This document shows, one piece after another, positions 38,648 to 47,900 of a DNA stretch of 64,000 nucleotides. The notes under the pieces were generated by a model. The model had not been told where the DNA came from and did no database searches. It saw only the letters and a list, made by a program, of their open reading frames with translations. How positions within the stretch are numbered: position 1 is the stretch's first letter; each line of letters opens with the position of its first letter. The position numbers and the translations under genes were made by a program. The stretch is taken from positions 124,001-188,000 of the forward strand of contig NZ_BJTV01000005.1 of assembly GCF_007176755.1 (NCBI RefSeq), given 5' to 3'. The DNA comes from Streptomyces sp. 1-11. GTDB taxonomy: Bacteria > Actinomycetota > Actinomycetes > Streptomycetales > Streptomycetaceae.

Positions 38648-40051
38648 TTACGCCACTCGCGCCCTGGTCCGGCCGCCGTGCCGGGCCGAGGCGAGCAGCC
38701 CGCGCAGCGTGCTCAGCCAGCCGGCGGCCACGAACGCGGCGGCGACCGCCAGGCCCAGAGTGCCGTTCAGCGGCATCACGATGCCGACCGCGCCGCCGAA
38801 CACCCACGCCATCTGCAGCAGGGTCTCGGACCGGGCGAACGCCGAGGTGCGCACCTGCTCGGGCACGTCCCGCTGGATCAGCGCGTCCAGCGACAGCTTG
38901 GCCAGCGCCTGGGCGAACCCGGCGACGGCGGCCAGGCAGGCCACGAGGAAGGCCCCGAAGAATACGGCGGCCACGACCGCCGTGCCCAGCGCCACCGCGA
39001 CGACCGTCACGATGATGATCTCGGGCGCCTTCGACTTCAGCCAGGCGCCCACCGCCGTGCCGAGCGCGTTGCCTGCACCGGCCGCGACCCCCACTATCCC
39101 CAGCGAGACCGCCGCGCTCTCCCCGGTCAGCGGGTGCTCGCGCAGCAGGAAGGCGAGGAAGAAGATCAGGAAGCCGGACAGGCAGCGCAGCGCGGCGTTG
39201 GCGGCCAGGGCGTGCGTGACGGCGGGTCCCACGGTCCGCAGCCCCGGCCGCCTGGCCTGCTGCTTGCGCCGCTCCCCGTGCAGGTGCTGCTCGTCGGCCG
39301 CGAGCAGCGCCACGTCCTCGCCCTTGGCGGAGTCGACCTTGCGCGGCAGGGAGAAAGACAGAAACGTCCCTGCGGCGAAGATCACGAACGCTCCGTACAG
39401 CGGCCAGGGATCACCGAGGGCGTGCAGCCCCGCCCCGATCGGCGCGGCCACCCCGGTGGCCAGCAACCCGGCGAGGGTGACCCGGGAGTTCGCCTTCACC
39501 AGCGAGAACGCCGGTGGCAGCAGCCGGGGCACGACGGCGCTGCGGACCACTCCGTAGGCCTTGGACGCGACCAGCACCCCCAGCGCGGCGGGATACAGCT
39601 CCAGGCTCCCGTTCGCCACCGCCCCCGAGATGATCAGCGCCAGCAGGGCCCGGGCCAGCATCGCCCCGGCCATCGCGGCCCGCCGCCCGTGCGGCAGCCG
39701 GTCCAGCAGGGGCCCGATCACGGGCGCCAGGACGGTGAACGGAGCCATGGTGATCGCGAGGTAGAGCGCGACCCGCCCGCGGGCCTCGTCGGTCGGCACC
39801 GAGAAGAACACGGTCGACGCCAGCGCGACCGTGATCATGACGTCCCCGGCGCCGTTCACCGCGTGCAGCTCGATCAGCTTGCCCAGCCCCGACTCGCCCG
39901 CGCCGTGGGCGTGCGTGACCCTCCGGATGCCGCGCGCGGTCCCGGTCACGGGAAGGTGCAGGGCGCGGCCGACCGAGCGGACGGCACCGCCGACCCGGCC
40001 CGAACCGCCACCCCGAACGCTGCCCTTGTCCGTGGCTGCCACGTCGTTCAT
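38648..40051 (-). CDS. Major facilitator superfamily transporter
   Basis: A 467-residue permease with about 12 hydrophobic segments after a 60-residue soluble N-terminal tail. MFS features include the loop 2/3 segment GPLLDRLPHGRRAAM and the repeat-like half with AWLKSKAPEIIIV. A long charged central loop (DSAKGEDVALLAADEQHLHGERRKQQARR) separates the halves. It belongs to the drug/efflux-like MFS class, but the substrate cannot be inferred. It is divergent from the DUF3027 gene across a 394-base gap, and 62 bases upstream of the DUF2771 operon on the same strand. Confidence 0.85.
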   Translation of the reverse strand: MNDVAATDKGSVRGGGSGRVGGAVRSVGRALHLPVTGTARGIRRVTHAHGAGESGLGKLIELHAVNGAGDVMITVALASTVFFSVPTDEARGRVALYLAITMAPFTVLAPVIGPLLDRLPHGRRAAMAGAMLARALLALIISGAVANGSLELYPAALGVLVASKAYGVVRSAVVPRLLPPAFSLVKANSRVTLAGLLATGVAAPIGAGLHALGDPWPLYGAFVIFAAGTFLSFSLPRKVDSAKGEDVALLAADEQHLHGERRKQQARRPGLRTVGPAVTHALAANAALRCLSGFLIFFLAFLLREHPLTGESAAVSLGIVGVAAGAGNALGTAVGAWLKSKAPEIIIVTVVAVALGTAVVAAVFFGAFLVACLAAVAGFAQALAKLSLDALIQRDVPEQVRTSAFARSETLLQMAWVFGGAVGIVMPLNGTLGLAVAAAFVAAGWLSTLRGLLASARHGGRTRARVA

Positions 40052-40445
40052 AGTGCCCCGAGACCCCGCCCGATAGTGCGGTTTGGATCCAAGCGAGTCG
40101 GCCGGCCACCCGGCGACGGCCGGCCCGCCCCCCGATCACCCCGGGGCGGACGCCTGCCCGCGAACCGGTCGGCTTTCGGCCAACCGGGCCGTCCGCCGGG
40201 GCCGGTTCTCGGCCAACCGGCACGCGCGGCCGCTCGGGAAACATCGCCGGGCAGCGGCGGACTGTCCCCGACCACCGGCGACCGGGTAGCGTGCGTATCT
40301 CAGCCATAACGCAGAATGGATGGCAGAGGTGCGCCCGAGCGCGATCGGATGCGGACGTCGATGCGGCCCCCAGGTCCGCTCCGTCCCGCCAACCGCCGGA
40401 GGCAGCCGCACTCATTGCAGACGGCGTAGGAGAGAAGCGATACCT
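40052..40445. other. 394-base divergent intergenic region with direct repeats
   Basis: Non-coding gap between the MFS gene and the DUF3027 gene. TCGGCCAACCGG occurs twice, at 40175-40186 and 40208-40220 approximately, preceded by related GGTCGGCTT and GGCCGGTTC. A promoter for the plus-strand gene probably lies in the AT-richer stretch around 40290-40320 (GTGCGTATCTCAGCCATAA). I see no gene here. Confidence 0.5.
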
Positions 40446-41372
40446 GTGAGCGCAGCGACAACGCGAAGCCGCACCCCCGACCGTCTGTGCGCCGAGGCCG
40501 TCGACCTCGCCCGCGCCGCCGCCGAGGAGGCCGCCGCACCCGGAGTGGTGGGCGAGCACGTCGGGATGGTGTCGGAGGGCGACCGTGTTGTCACGCACTT
40601 CTTCGAGTGCAAGGAACTGGGGTACCGGGGCTGGCGCTGGGCCGCGACGGTCGCCCGCGCCTCCCGCGCCAAGTTCGTGACCCTGGACGAGGTGGTCCTG
40701 CTCCCCGGTCCGGACGCCCTCCTCGCCCCCGAATGGGTGCCCTGGAGCGAGCGCCTGCGCCCCGGCGACCTCGGCCCCGGCGACCTGCTCCCCACCGACC
40801 AGGAGGACCTGCGCCTGGAGCCCGGCTACACGGGCGAGGAGGAGCCCCCGCCGAACTCGGTCGTGTCCGGTGAGATGGCGGAGCTGGCCGAGGCCGAGGA
40901 CGCGGAGGTCACTCCCGGCGCCCCGGCCGTCCAGCCGACGACGCCCGTCCGCGGCTCGATCGCCTCGGTGGCGGAGGAACTGGGCATGCGCCGCGCCCGG
41001 GTCCTGTCCCGCTACGGCCTGCACGTCGCCGCCGACCGCTGGGAGGAGGCGTACGGCCCCAAGACCCCGATGGCCCAGGCGGCCCCCGCCACCTGCCTGA
41101 GCTGCGGCTTCCTCGCCCCGATCGGCGGCTCGCTGGGCCAGGCCTTCGGCGTCTGCGCGAACGAGTTCTCCCCGGCCGACGGCCGGGTGGTCTCCCTGTC
41201 CTACGGCTGCGGCGGCCACTCCGAGGCGGCCGTCATGCCGAAGACCCCGCAGCCGGCCCCGCCGGTCGTCGACGAGACCCGGATCGACGTCTTCCCGCTC
41301 CGCCCGGCCCGCGACTCGGGCTCGGTCCCGGAGGCGGGCGACGAGGAGACGGCGGAGCTGGGCCACTCCTGA
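40446..41372 (+). CDS. DUF3027 domain protein
   Basis: A 308-residue conserved actinobacterial protein. The N-terminal domain (LCAEAVDLARAAAEEAAAPGVVGEHVGMVSEGDRVVTHFFECKELGYRGWRWAATVARA, read as blocks) is the DUF3027 core. A middle part has a helix-turn-helix-like IASVAEELGMRRARVLSRYGL. A C-terminal zinc-type motif follows, CLSCGFLAP with FGVCANE and YGCGGHSEA. The protein may bind nucleic acid or another protein, but function is unknown. GTG 40446 has AGGAGAG thirteen bases upstream, a slightly long spacing. In many actinobacteria this gene neighbours cold-shock genes; here one lies 4 kb away. Confidence 0.83.
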   Translation: MSAATTRSRTPDRLCAEAVDLARAAAEEAAAPGVVGEHVGMVSEGDRVVTHFFECKELGYRGWRWAATVARASRAKFVTLDEVVLLPGPDALLAPEWVPWSERLRPGDLGPGDLLPTDQEDLRLEPGYTGEEEPPPNSVVSGEMAELAEAEDAEVTPGAPAVQPTTPVRGSIASVAEELGMRRARVLSRYGLHVAADRWEEAYGPKTPMAQAAPATCLSCGFLAPIGGSLGQAFGVCANEFSPADGRVVSLSYGCGGHSEAAVMPKTPQPAPPVVDETRIDVFPLRPARDSGSVPEAGDEETAELGHS

Positions 41373-41391
41373 GCGAGCACCCCGGTGCGGA

Positions 41392-41985
41392 TCAGTCGCC
41401 GTAGAGCGGCAGGTTCTCCGACGAGATGGTCCAGTCGCCGATGGTGACGTCCTCGCCGTAGACGAAGTCCTTGCGGGTCGCGTAGCGCGGCCCGTCCGGG
41501 GTGGAGTGGATGTCGGTGAGGACGGCGCCGGTGCCCGTGCGGGGGTCGAAGACCGCGTAGACGGGGATGCCGAGGAGCGGATAGTCACGCGTCTTGCCGA
41601 CCCAGTCGTTGTCCGGGTTGGAGCGGGAGACGACCTCGATCGCGGCGATCAGGGTGCGCGGGTCGAAGGAACCCGGCACCTCCATGTCCTTCCAGGCGAT
41701 CACCATGACGTCGGGACGCCGCAGGATGCCCTCGGACTCGTCCTCGACGTCGGGCTCCCCGGTGTGGGCGACGATCTCGTCCGGCATGACCTTCTCGAGC
41801 CGCTTCCGCAGATGCAGCGTGGTCAGCTCATGCGGACCGACGGGCGCCGTCATGTCGTGAACGATCCCCTTCTTGGTGATCTCGAATTTGCCCGGAATGG
41901 TGTCGTCCATGGACGCGACGAGTTTCCGCATCGCTCGGTACACGTGAGAGGTGCCCTGCCGCGCGTTGTCCGGTGCGATGGTCAT
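41392..41985 (-). CDS. Uma2 family (DUF820) PD-(D/E)XK nuclease-fold protein
   Basis: A 197-residue member of the Uma2/DUF820 family, a restriction-endonuclease-like fold greatly expanded in Streptomyces and cyanobacteria. Family elements: PGKFEITKKGIVHDMTAPVGPHE, then the acidic catalytic-type residues in RRPDVMVIAW and AAIEVVSRSNPDNDW...KTRDYPLLGIPVYAVFDP. ATG 41985 has GAGGAG eight bases upstream. The biological substrate is unknown; enzymatic activity of these proteins is not established. It is one of three Uma2 genes in this window, and the most divergent one. Confidence 0.85.
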   Translation of the reverse strand: MTIAPDNARQGTSHVYRAMRKLVASMDDTIPGKFEITKKGIVHDMTAPVGPHELTTLHLRKRLEKVMPDEIVAHTGEPDVEDESEGILRRPDVMVIAWKDMEVPGSFDPRTLIAAIEVVSRSNPDNDWVGKTRDYPLLGIPVYAVFDPRTGTGAVLTDIHSTPDGPRYATRKDFVYGEDVTIGDWTISSENLPLYGD

Positions 41986-42035
41986 GGCGCTCGCTCCTCG
42001 TCGTCTGCCCAGAGGCAAGGATCGTCGCTTTCATG

Positions 42036-42938
42036 CTAGGCGGCCCCCGGGCGGCCGGATCGGCAGCCACGGCACAGTCCCGGGGCCGCTGCCCGGAAGG
42101 CGCGCTCGCAGCCCTCGCAGTTCTGGAGCGGGTGCCGGACCGGCGGCGGCGCTGCCGGGGCGTGGAACGGCGGCGGTGGGGGCAGCCGGGCCGCGAGGCG
42201 GTGGGCCAGCAGGGCCGCGGGACGGCACAGGGGCTCGTCCGGCAGACCCGAGGTCAGGGCGTGCCGTACGGCAGCGGGCGGCGCGTCCCGTTCCAGCCAG
42301 GCGGCGACGCCCGGCGCCAGATGGGCGGTGTCCTGCGCCGACAGCAGCAGACGGGAGTCGTGGCGGCGCAGCTCCGCGAGCAGGTCCGCGGCCTGCTGGA
42401 CGAGGGTGGGGGAGGGCCGGGCCGGGCGCGGTACGGGCGGCAGCGCCCGGCGTGCGGCCGCCTTCTTCCGCCGGGGCGGCGGGGCCGCGCTCCGGGGCTC
42501 GGGGGCACGCTCGTCCCCGCGGCCTCCCGGCTGGTTGCAGGAGACCGTGCGCGTGACGATGCGGCCGTCGGACCCGCGCGTGCGCTCGCGCCTCAGGTAC
42601 CCGTGGGCCTCCAGCTCCCGCAGCGCGGCGGCGATCCGGACCGCGCCCTCGGGGAAGCGGGCGGTCAGGGTCCTGATGTCGACGCGGGAGCCCGCGGGCA
42701 GCGACTGGATGTGCACTCCCAGCCCGATCGCGAGACCGGACAGCTCCGGGTGCTGGGCCAGGTGGTTGCCGACCACGGTGAAGCGGGCGGAGTGGCGGGT
42801 GTTGTCGTGGATCAGCCCGCCGACGGGCGACCGCCGGTTCGGGTGGTTCTTGGCGACAACTCGGGACTGGGCGGGCACGGGCGCGCTACGGTGCTGGGTG
42901 TCCATCGGGAAGGGTTTGCTTCCTAGGTGGGTAGCCAT
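42036..42938 (-). CDS. Winged-helix DNA-binding protein of the whiJ-like cluster
   Basis: A 300-residue protein with a winged-helix segment (IQSLPAGSRVDIRTLTARFPEGAVRIAAALRELEAHGYLRRERTRGSDGRIVTRTVS, given as position about 75-135), a basic Ala/Pro-rich linker, a helical middle and a C-terminal Cys4 zinc motif (NCEGCERAF...GLCRGCRSG). Such proteins commonly accompany XRE/DUF397 genes in Streptomyces. Two starts are equally provided with AGGAAG because the leader and start codon are tandemly duplicated: ATG 42938 (MATHLGSK) and ATG 42905 (MDTQHR). The shorter form is probably ancestral. It is transcribed in the same direction as the ATPase gene upstream. Confidence 0.72.
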   Translation of the reverse strand: MATHLGSKPFPMDTQHRSAPVPAQSRVVAKNHPNRRSPVGGLIHDNTRHSARFTVVGNHLAQHPELSGLAIGLGVHIQSLPAGSRVDIRTLTARFPEGAVRIAAALRELEAHGYLRRERTRGSDGRIVTRTVSCNQPGGRGDERAPEPRSAAPPPRRKKAAARRALPPVPRPARPSPTLVQQAADLLAELRRHDSRLLLSAQDTAHLAPGVAAWLERDAPPAAVRHALTSGLPDEPLCRPAALLAHRLAARLPPPPPFHAPAAPPPVRHPLQNCEGCERAFRAAAPGLCRGCRSGRPGAA

Positions 42939-42963
42939 CGGGAAGGGTTTGCTTCCTAGGTGG
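42902..42963. repeat. 33-bp tandem duplication of ribosome site and start codon
   Basis: A 29-base block is repeated exactly at 42902-42930 and 42935-42963 (period 33). On the minus strand each copy contains AGGAAG and, 13 bases later, an ATG. Each also contains the inverted repeat GGAAG-GGTTTG-CTTCC. The period is a multiple of three, so both starts share one frame. Confidence 0.93.
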
Positions 42964-42991
42964 TCAGGCCCTCGATCGGGATCGCTACTCC

Positions 42992-43014
42992 CGGCCGGGG
43001 GCCGCTATTTTTTT
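42992..43014 (+). terminator. Terminator-like hairpin with seven-T run, no matching gene
   Basis: CGGCC-GGG-GGCCG (42992-43004) followed by CTA and seven T (43008-43014). On the plus strand it looks like a classical intrinsic terminator, unusual in this organism, but no plus-strand gene ends here. Confidence 0.45.
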
Positions 43015-43093
43015 CCGGTTTGCGACGAGCTGGGCTCGCTGCGCCGAGCGTAGAGCGATCAACGGGGCGCCACGCCAGCCGTGTTGGCGATGT

Positions 43094-43621
43094 TCACCCT
43101 GGAGAGTGAGTCTGTGCCCTCGTGGGCGGGAGGGGTGGGGTTTGGCGGGGTTCTTTCTCCTCGGTGGTCCTTTGGGAAAGAGAGCCGTCGTCACCGCAGC
43201 ACGGAAACCCGGGTCGCGGTGGCAGCGCGATCTCCGCCCACACCGTCTTGCGGGGCGGTAGGCCCGGCATGACGCCCCAGCGGTCGGCCAGCGCGTCGAC
43301 CAGGAGTAACCCGCGCCCCGAGGCGCCGTCCGGGTCCGCGTCGCCGACGCGGGGGAGCCGGTCGCCGCGGGTGTCGGTCACCTCGATCCGCAGGACCTGA
43401 GCGACGACGTAGAGCGTGAGCCGGAAGTCCCGCCCCGCCACCCGCCCGTGCGTGGCCGCGTTCGCCGCCAGCTCGGCCACGATCAGCGCCGCCGGGTCCA
43501 CCGGCACTCCCCACGAGCTGAGTTGTTCGGTCGACAGCAGCCGGGCGAGTCGGGCGCCGCGCGGTGTGGGGGAGAGCCGCACGCTGAAGTTCGGGACACG
43601 GGTGGAGATTTGCTGATTCAC
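43094..43621 (-). CDS. GHKL ATP-binding protein (anti-sigma-kinase type, whiJ cluster)
   Basis: A 175-residue protein with a single histidine-kinase-like ATPase domain, as in anti-sigma factors RsbW/SpoIIAB. The N box is IVAELAANAATHGR, G1 is DTRGD and G2 is GASGRGLLLVDALADRWG. A Pro/Thr-rich C-terminal tail follows. Streptomyces has dozens of such genes; in whiJ-type loci one lies beside an XRE regulator and a DUF397 protein, as here. GTG 43621 is the first start in frame. It diverges from the XRE gene with a 126-base gap. It probably modulates a regulator by binding or phosphorylation; a partner is not identified. Confidence 0.87.
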   Translation of the reverse strand: MNQQISTRVPNFSVRLSPTPRGARLARLLSTEQLSSWGVPVDPAALIVAELAANAATHGRVAGRDFRLTLYVVAQVLRIEVTDTRGDRLPRVGDADPDGASGRGLLLVDALADRWGVMPGLPPRKTVWAEIALPPRPGFPCCGDDGSLSQRTTEEKEPRQTPPLPPTRAQTHSPG

Positions 43622-43747
43622 GTCACTCAGGGTGTCGGCGTGCGCCTACCGTGAACAGTGATCGTGTCGGTACGTAGAGTCACTGTCCGGGGCTTGTCCG
43701 AGGGTGTCCGGTCTGTCGGGACGGTGCGGGTGGGAAGGGGGCGCGGC

Positions 43748-44593
43748 GTGGCGGAGGAAGAGGAGCCGGGCTGGGAGGTCGACCCGGACGACGACTGGGG
43801 AGTCGCCGTCATCACCACCGTCGGGCGCCAGCTCAGGCTGCGCCGCGAGGCGGTGGGCATGCGCGCGGCCGAGTTCGGCAGGGTCGTGGGCTACGGCGAG
43901 GACATGGTCTACAAGGTGGAGAGCGGCAAGCGGATCCCGCGCCCGGAGTTCCTGGACAAGGCGGACGAGGTACTGAGCGCGGGCGGGCTGCTGGCCGCGA
44001 TGAAGGAGGACGTGGCGAAGGTCCGGTACCCGAAGCGGGTTCGGGACTTGGCCGACATGGAGGCCAAGGCCGTCGAGTACGGGGTGTACGTCGGGCTGAG
44101 CATCCACGGCTTGCTGCAGACACCGGAGCATGCGCGGGCGCTGTTCGAGGTGTCCCAGTCCGCTTACGCCGTGGACGAGTTGGAGAACCTGGTAGCGGCC
44201 CGCATGGCGCGTAAAGCGATCTTCGAGCGCTCCCCGGCTCCAGCGCTCAGCTTCGTACAGGAGGAGGTGACGCTGCGCCGGAAGGTGGGGGGCACGATGG
44301 TGTGGCGCCAGCAGCTCGAACACCTGCTGGGTGTCGCTCAGCTTCGCAATGCCACGCTGCAGGTGATGCCGACCGACTCTGGGGCTCACCCGGGTCTGAG
44401 TGGCAAGATCGAGGTGCTGAAGTTCGGAGACGGTACGGCACTGGGACGCTCCGACGGGGCCTACAACGGCCGCCCGGTTTCCGACCCGAAACAGCTCCGC
44501 ATCCTTGAGCTGCGGTACAGCACCATTCGGGCTCAGGCTCTCTCCCCACGGGAGTCGGTGGCCTTCATCGAGCGACTGCTGGGAGAGACATGA
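43748..44593 (+). CDS. XRE-type regulator with DUF5753 domain (WhiJ-like)
   Basis: A 281-residue regulator. The N-terminal Cro/CI helix-turn-helix (RQLRLRREAVGMRAAEFGRVVGYGEDMVYKVESGKRIP) is followed by the DUF5753 domain (EAKAVEYGVYVGLSIHGLLQTPEHARALFE, then RRKVGGTMVWRQQLEHLLGVAQLRNATLQVMP and a closing SPRESVAFIERL). This is the architecture of WhiJ and its many Streptomyces paralogues, which repress development genes together with DUF397 partners. GTG 43748 with GGAAGGGGG about eight bases upstream matches usual family length; a GTG at 43658 would add 30 unlikely residues. Its stop overlaps the DUF397 start (ATGA). Confidence 0.88.
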   Translation: MAEEEEPGWEVDPDDDWGVAVITTVGRQLRLRREAVGMRAAEFGRVVGYGEDMVYKVESGKRIPRPEFLDKADEVLSAGGLLAAMKEDVAKVRYPKRVRDLADMEAKAVEYGVYVGLSIHGLLQTPEHARALFEVSQSAYAVDELENLVAARMARKAIFERSPAPALSFVQEEVTLRRKVGGTMVWRQQLEHLLGVAQLRNATLQVMPTDSGAHPGLSGKIEVLKFGDGTALGRSDGAYNGRPVSDPKQLRILELRYSTIRAQALSPRESVAFIERLLGET

Positions 44594-44838
44594 TCCGCGA
44601 GTTGGTCTGGTTCAAGAGCAGCCACAGTGACGGTCCCGAAGGCGACTCCTGCGTAGAAGTGGCCCTCGACTGGTTCAAGAGCAGCTACAGCAGCAGCAGT
44701 GAGGCCGACTCCTGCCTGGAGGTGGCTCCCACGCCCTCCACCATCCACATACGCGACTCGAAGCAGGACGACGGTCCCCTCCTGACCGTCACCCCCGCCA
44801 CCTGGGCGACCTTCGTCGCCTACGCCTCCCACCGCTGA
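44590..44838 (+). CDS. DUF397 protein with duplicated N-terminal segment
   Basis: An 82-residue protein of the DUF397 family, the small acidic partners of WhiJ-type regulators. A usual member has one WFKSSYSSSSGxxCVEVA segment; here it is present twice in tandem (WFKSSHSDGPEGDSCVEVA and WFKSSYSSSSEADSCLEVA), followed by IHIRDSKQDDGPLLTVTPATWATFVAYA. The ATG overlaps the stop of the XRE gene, so the two are translationally coupled and likely act as a complex. No signal or membrane segment. A short duplication within the gene best explains the repeated part. Confidence 0.9.
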   Translation: MIRELVWFKSSHSDGPEGDSCVEVALDWFKSSYSSSSEADSCLEVAPTPSTIHIRDSKQDDGPLLTVTPATWATFVAYASHR

Positions 44839-44906
44839 CGCGGGGCCGGACGGCCGCCCGCTCACGGGGCTGTACCTTCGTCCTCACGCAGACGAGGAGA
44901 GTGAAC

Positions 44907-47900
44907 GTGAGCAAGTACGTGCGGCCGGCGGCCGAGGGCGCCGACCCCTTCGGCACCGCCCGGCTCCGTCGCGGCGTCCTCGACGCCTGGGCCACCAGCC
45001 CCGCCCGGTTCCGCGAGGACGCCAACGCCGAGGAGGACCTGGTCCTCGGCGGCTACCGGGACCGGCTCGTCGTCGAGCTGGCCCAGAACGCCGCCGACGC
45101 CGCCGCCCGGGCGAAGGCGCCGGGGCGGCTGCGTCTCACCCTCCGCGACGGCGTCCTGGTCGCAGCGAACACCGGTGCCGCGCTGGACGCGACCGGGGTC
45201 GAGTCGCTGTCCACCCTGCGGGCCTCCGCCAAGCGGGAGGCCGACGACACCCACGGCGCCGTCGGCCGGTTCGGCGTGGGCTTCGCCGCCGTGCTGTCCG
45301 TGACCGACGAGCCGGCGATCGTCGGCCGGCACGGCGGGGTGCGCTGGTCGCTGGCCGAGGCGCGGGAGCTGGCCGGTGAGACCGCCCGGCACAGCCCCGG
45401 GCTCGGGGACGAGGTCCGGCGCCGGGACGGGCACGTGCCGCTGCTGCGGCTGCCGTTCGCCGCCGAGGGCTCCGCGCCGGACCCGTACGACACCGCCGTC
45501 ATCCTGCCGCTGCGCGACGCGGCCGCCGCCGACCTCGCCGAACGTCTCCTCGACGCCGTGGACGACGCCCTGCTCCTCGCCCTGCCCGGGCTCGAGGAGG
45601 TCGTCGTGGAGGTCGACGGCGAGTCCCCGCGCACCCTGCGCCGGCGTACCGAGGACGCCTTCACCGTCGTGGAGGACTCGCGGGACGGCGTCACCCGCTG
45701 GCGCACCGTCGCCGCGCACGGCGCGCTCACCGCCGAGCTGCTCGCCGACCGGCCGGTGGAGGAGCGCCTGCGCCCCCACTGGTCGGTGACCTGGGCCGTA
45801 CCGGCGGACGACGAGGGCCGCCCGGCCCGGCCGCGAACCGCCGCCGTCCTGCACGCCCCCACCCCGAGCGACGAGGCCCTCGGCGTCCCGGCGCTGCTCA
45901 TCGCGTCCTTCCCGCTGGACACCACCCGCCGGCACGCGGCGCCCGGACCGCTGACCGACTTCCTGGTGCAGCGGGCGGCCGACGCGTACGCCGAACTGCT
46001 CGCCGGGTGGCGCCCGGTGACCGACGGCGTCGTCGGCCTGGTGCCCGGGCCGCTGGGCAAGGGCGAGCTGGACGGCGCGCTGCGCCAGGCCATCCTGGAG
46101 CGGCTGCCGCGCACCGCCTTCCTGCCGCCGGCCGCCGTCCGCGCGGAGGACGACGACCTCCCGGAGGCGCTGCGGCCGAGGGACGCCGAGATCGTGGAGG
46201 GCGCGGGGGCGGGCACCGTGCGGGTCCTCGCCGAGGTGCTGCCCACCCTGCTGCCCGCCGGGCTGGAGCGCCGGGCCGAGCTGCGCACCCTCGGGGTGGC
46301 CCGGCTGTCCCTCGCCGACGCCGTGGACCGGCTCGCCGGTCTGGAGAAGGACCCCGGCTGGTGGTGGCGGCTCTACGACAGCCTCGCCGGGGTCGACCCC
46401 GACCGGCTCTCGGGGCTGCCGGTGCCGCTTGTCGACGGGCGCACCACCATCGGCCCCCGGCAGGTGCTGCTGCCCGGCTCCGACGCCGCCGCCCTGGACG
46501 CGGACGTGCTCGGCCGGCTCGGGCTGAAGGTCGCCCACGAGGAGGCCGTCCACCCGCTGCTGGAGAAGCTGGGCGCGCTGGCCGCCACCCCGCGCGCGGT
46601 GCTGACCACCCCGCAGGTCCGGGCCGCCGTCGCGGCCTCGCTGGACGACGAGGGCGGGGCGCTGTGGGAGGAGGACGCGCCGGACGCGGAGGAACTGGCC
46701 GACACCGTCCTCGCCCTCGTCCGCGACGCCGCCCTGGAGCCCGGTGACGAACCCTGGCTGGGCGCGCTCGCCCTGCCCGACGAGGACGGCGAACTCGCCC
46801 CGGCCGGTGAACTGGTCCTGCCCGGAAGCCCGTTCGCCCGGGTGATCCGCGCGGACGAGCTCGCCGCCGTGGACCACGGCCTGGCCGAGAAGTGGGGCGA
46901 GCAGCCGCTCACCGCCTGCGGGGTCCTCGCGGACTTCGCGCTCGTCCGCGCCACCGACGTGGTCCTCGACCCGGACGAACTGGAGCCCCGCGAAGGGGAC
47001 TTCGCCGAGCCGGACGACGCCGGTCTGCTGGACGCCGTCGACGTGTGGTGCGAGGACGTCCTCGACCGGTTCCCGGACACGCCCGTGCCGCCGGTCGCCA
47101 CCGAGCTGGTCGCCGTGCGCGACCTCGACCTGGTGGACGACGACAAGTGGCCGCAGGCGCTGGCGATGCTCGCCCGGCCGCCGCTGCGCGACGCCCTCAC
47201 CCAGCCGGTGCGCGTCCTGCTGCCCGACGGCACCCACGAGGTCGTACGGCCGTACACCGCGTGGTGGCTGCGCGGGCACCCGGTGCTCGACGGCCGCCGC
47301 CCGGCGGGCCTGCTGGCGGCCGGCGGCGATCCGCTCCTGCACGGCCTGTACGACGAGGCCGACGCCACCGGCTTCGAGGACGAGCAGGTGCTGCGCGCCC
47401 TGGGCGTACGGACCTCCGTGTCCGCGCTGCTGGACGAGCCCGGCGGCGCGGCCGAACTGCTGGACCGCCTGTCCGAGCCCGAGCGGCGGGTGAGCCCGGC
47501 CCAGCTGCACGGCCTGTACGGTGCGCTGGCCGAGCTGGACCCGGAGCGGGTGACCCTGCCGGACGAGCTGCGGGCGGTCGTGGACGGCCGGGTCGAGGTG
47601 GTGGACGCGGCCGACGCGGTGGTCGTGGACTCCCCGGACCTGCTGCCCTTCACCTCCGGCGTCCCGCTGCTGCCGGTCCGCCCGGCCCGCGCCGCCGACC
47701 TGGCCGAACTGTTCCAGGTGCGGCGGCTGAGCGAGTCCGTCACCGGGTCGGTCGACTCCGAGGGCGCCGAGCACGGCGTGCCGGACGCGGTACGGATGCT
47801 GCTCGGGCCGCGTGTGCCGGGCACCTATGTGGAACACGAGGAACTGGTCGTGGACGGCGTGGAGATCGACTGGCGCCTCACCGACGACGGCACCCTGCAC

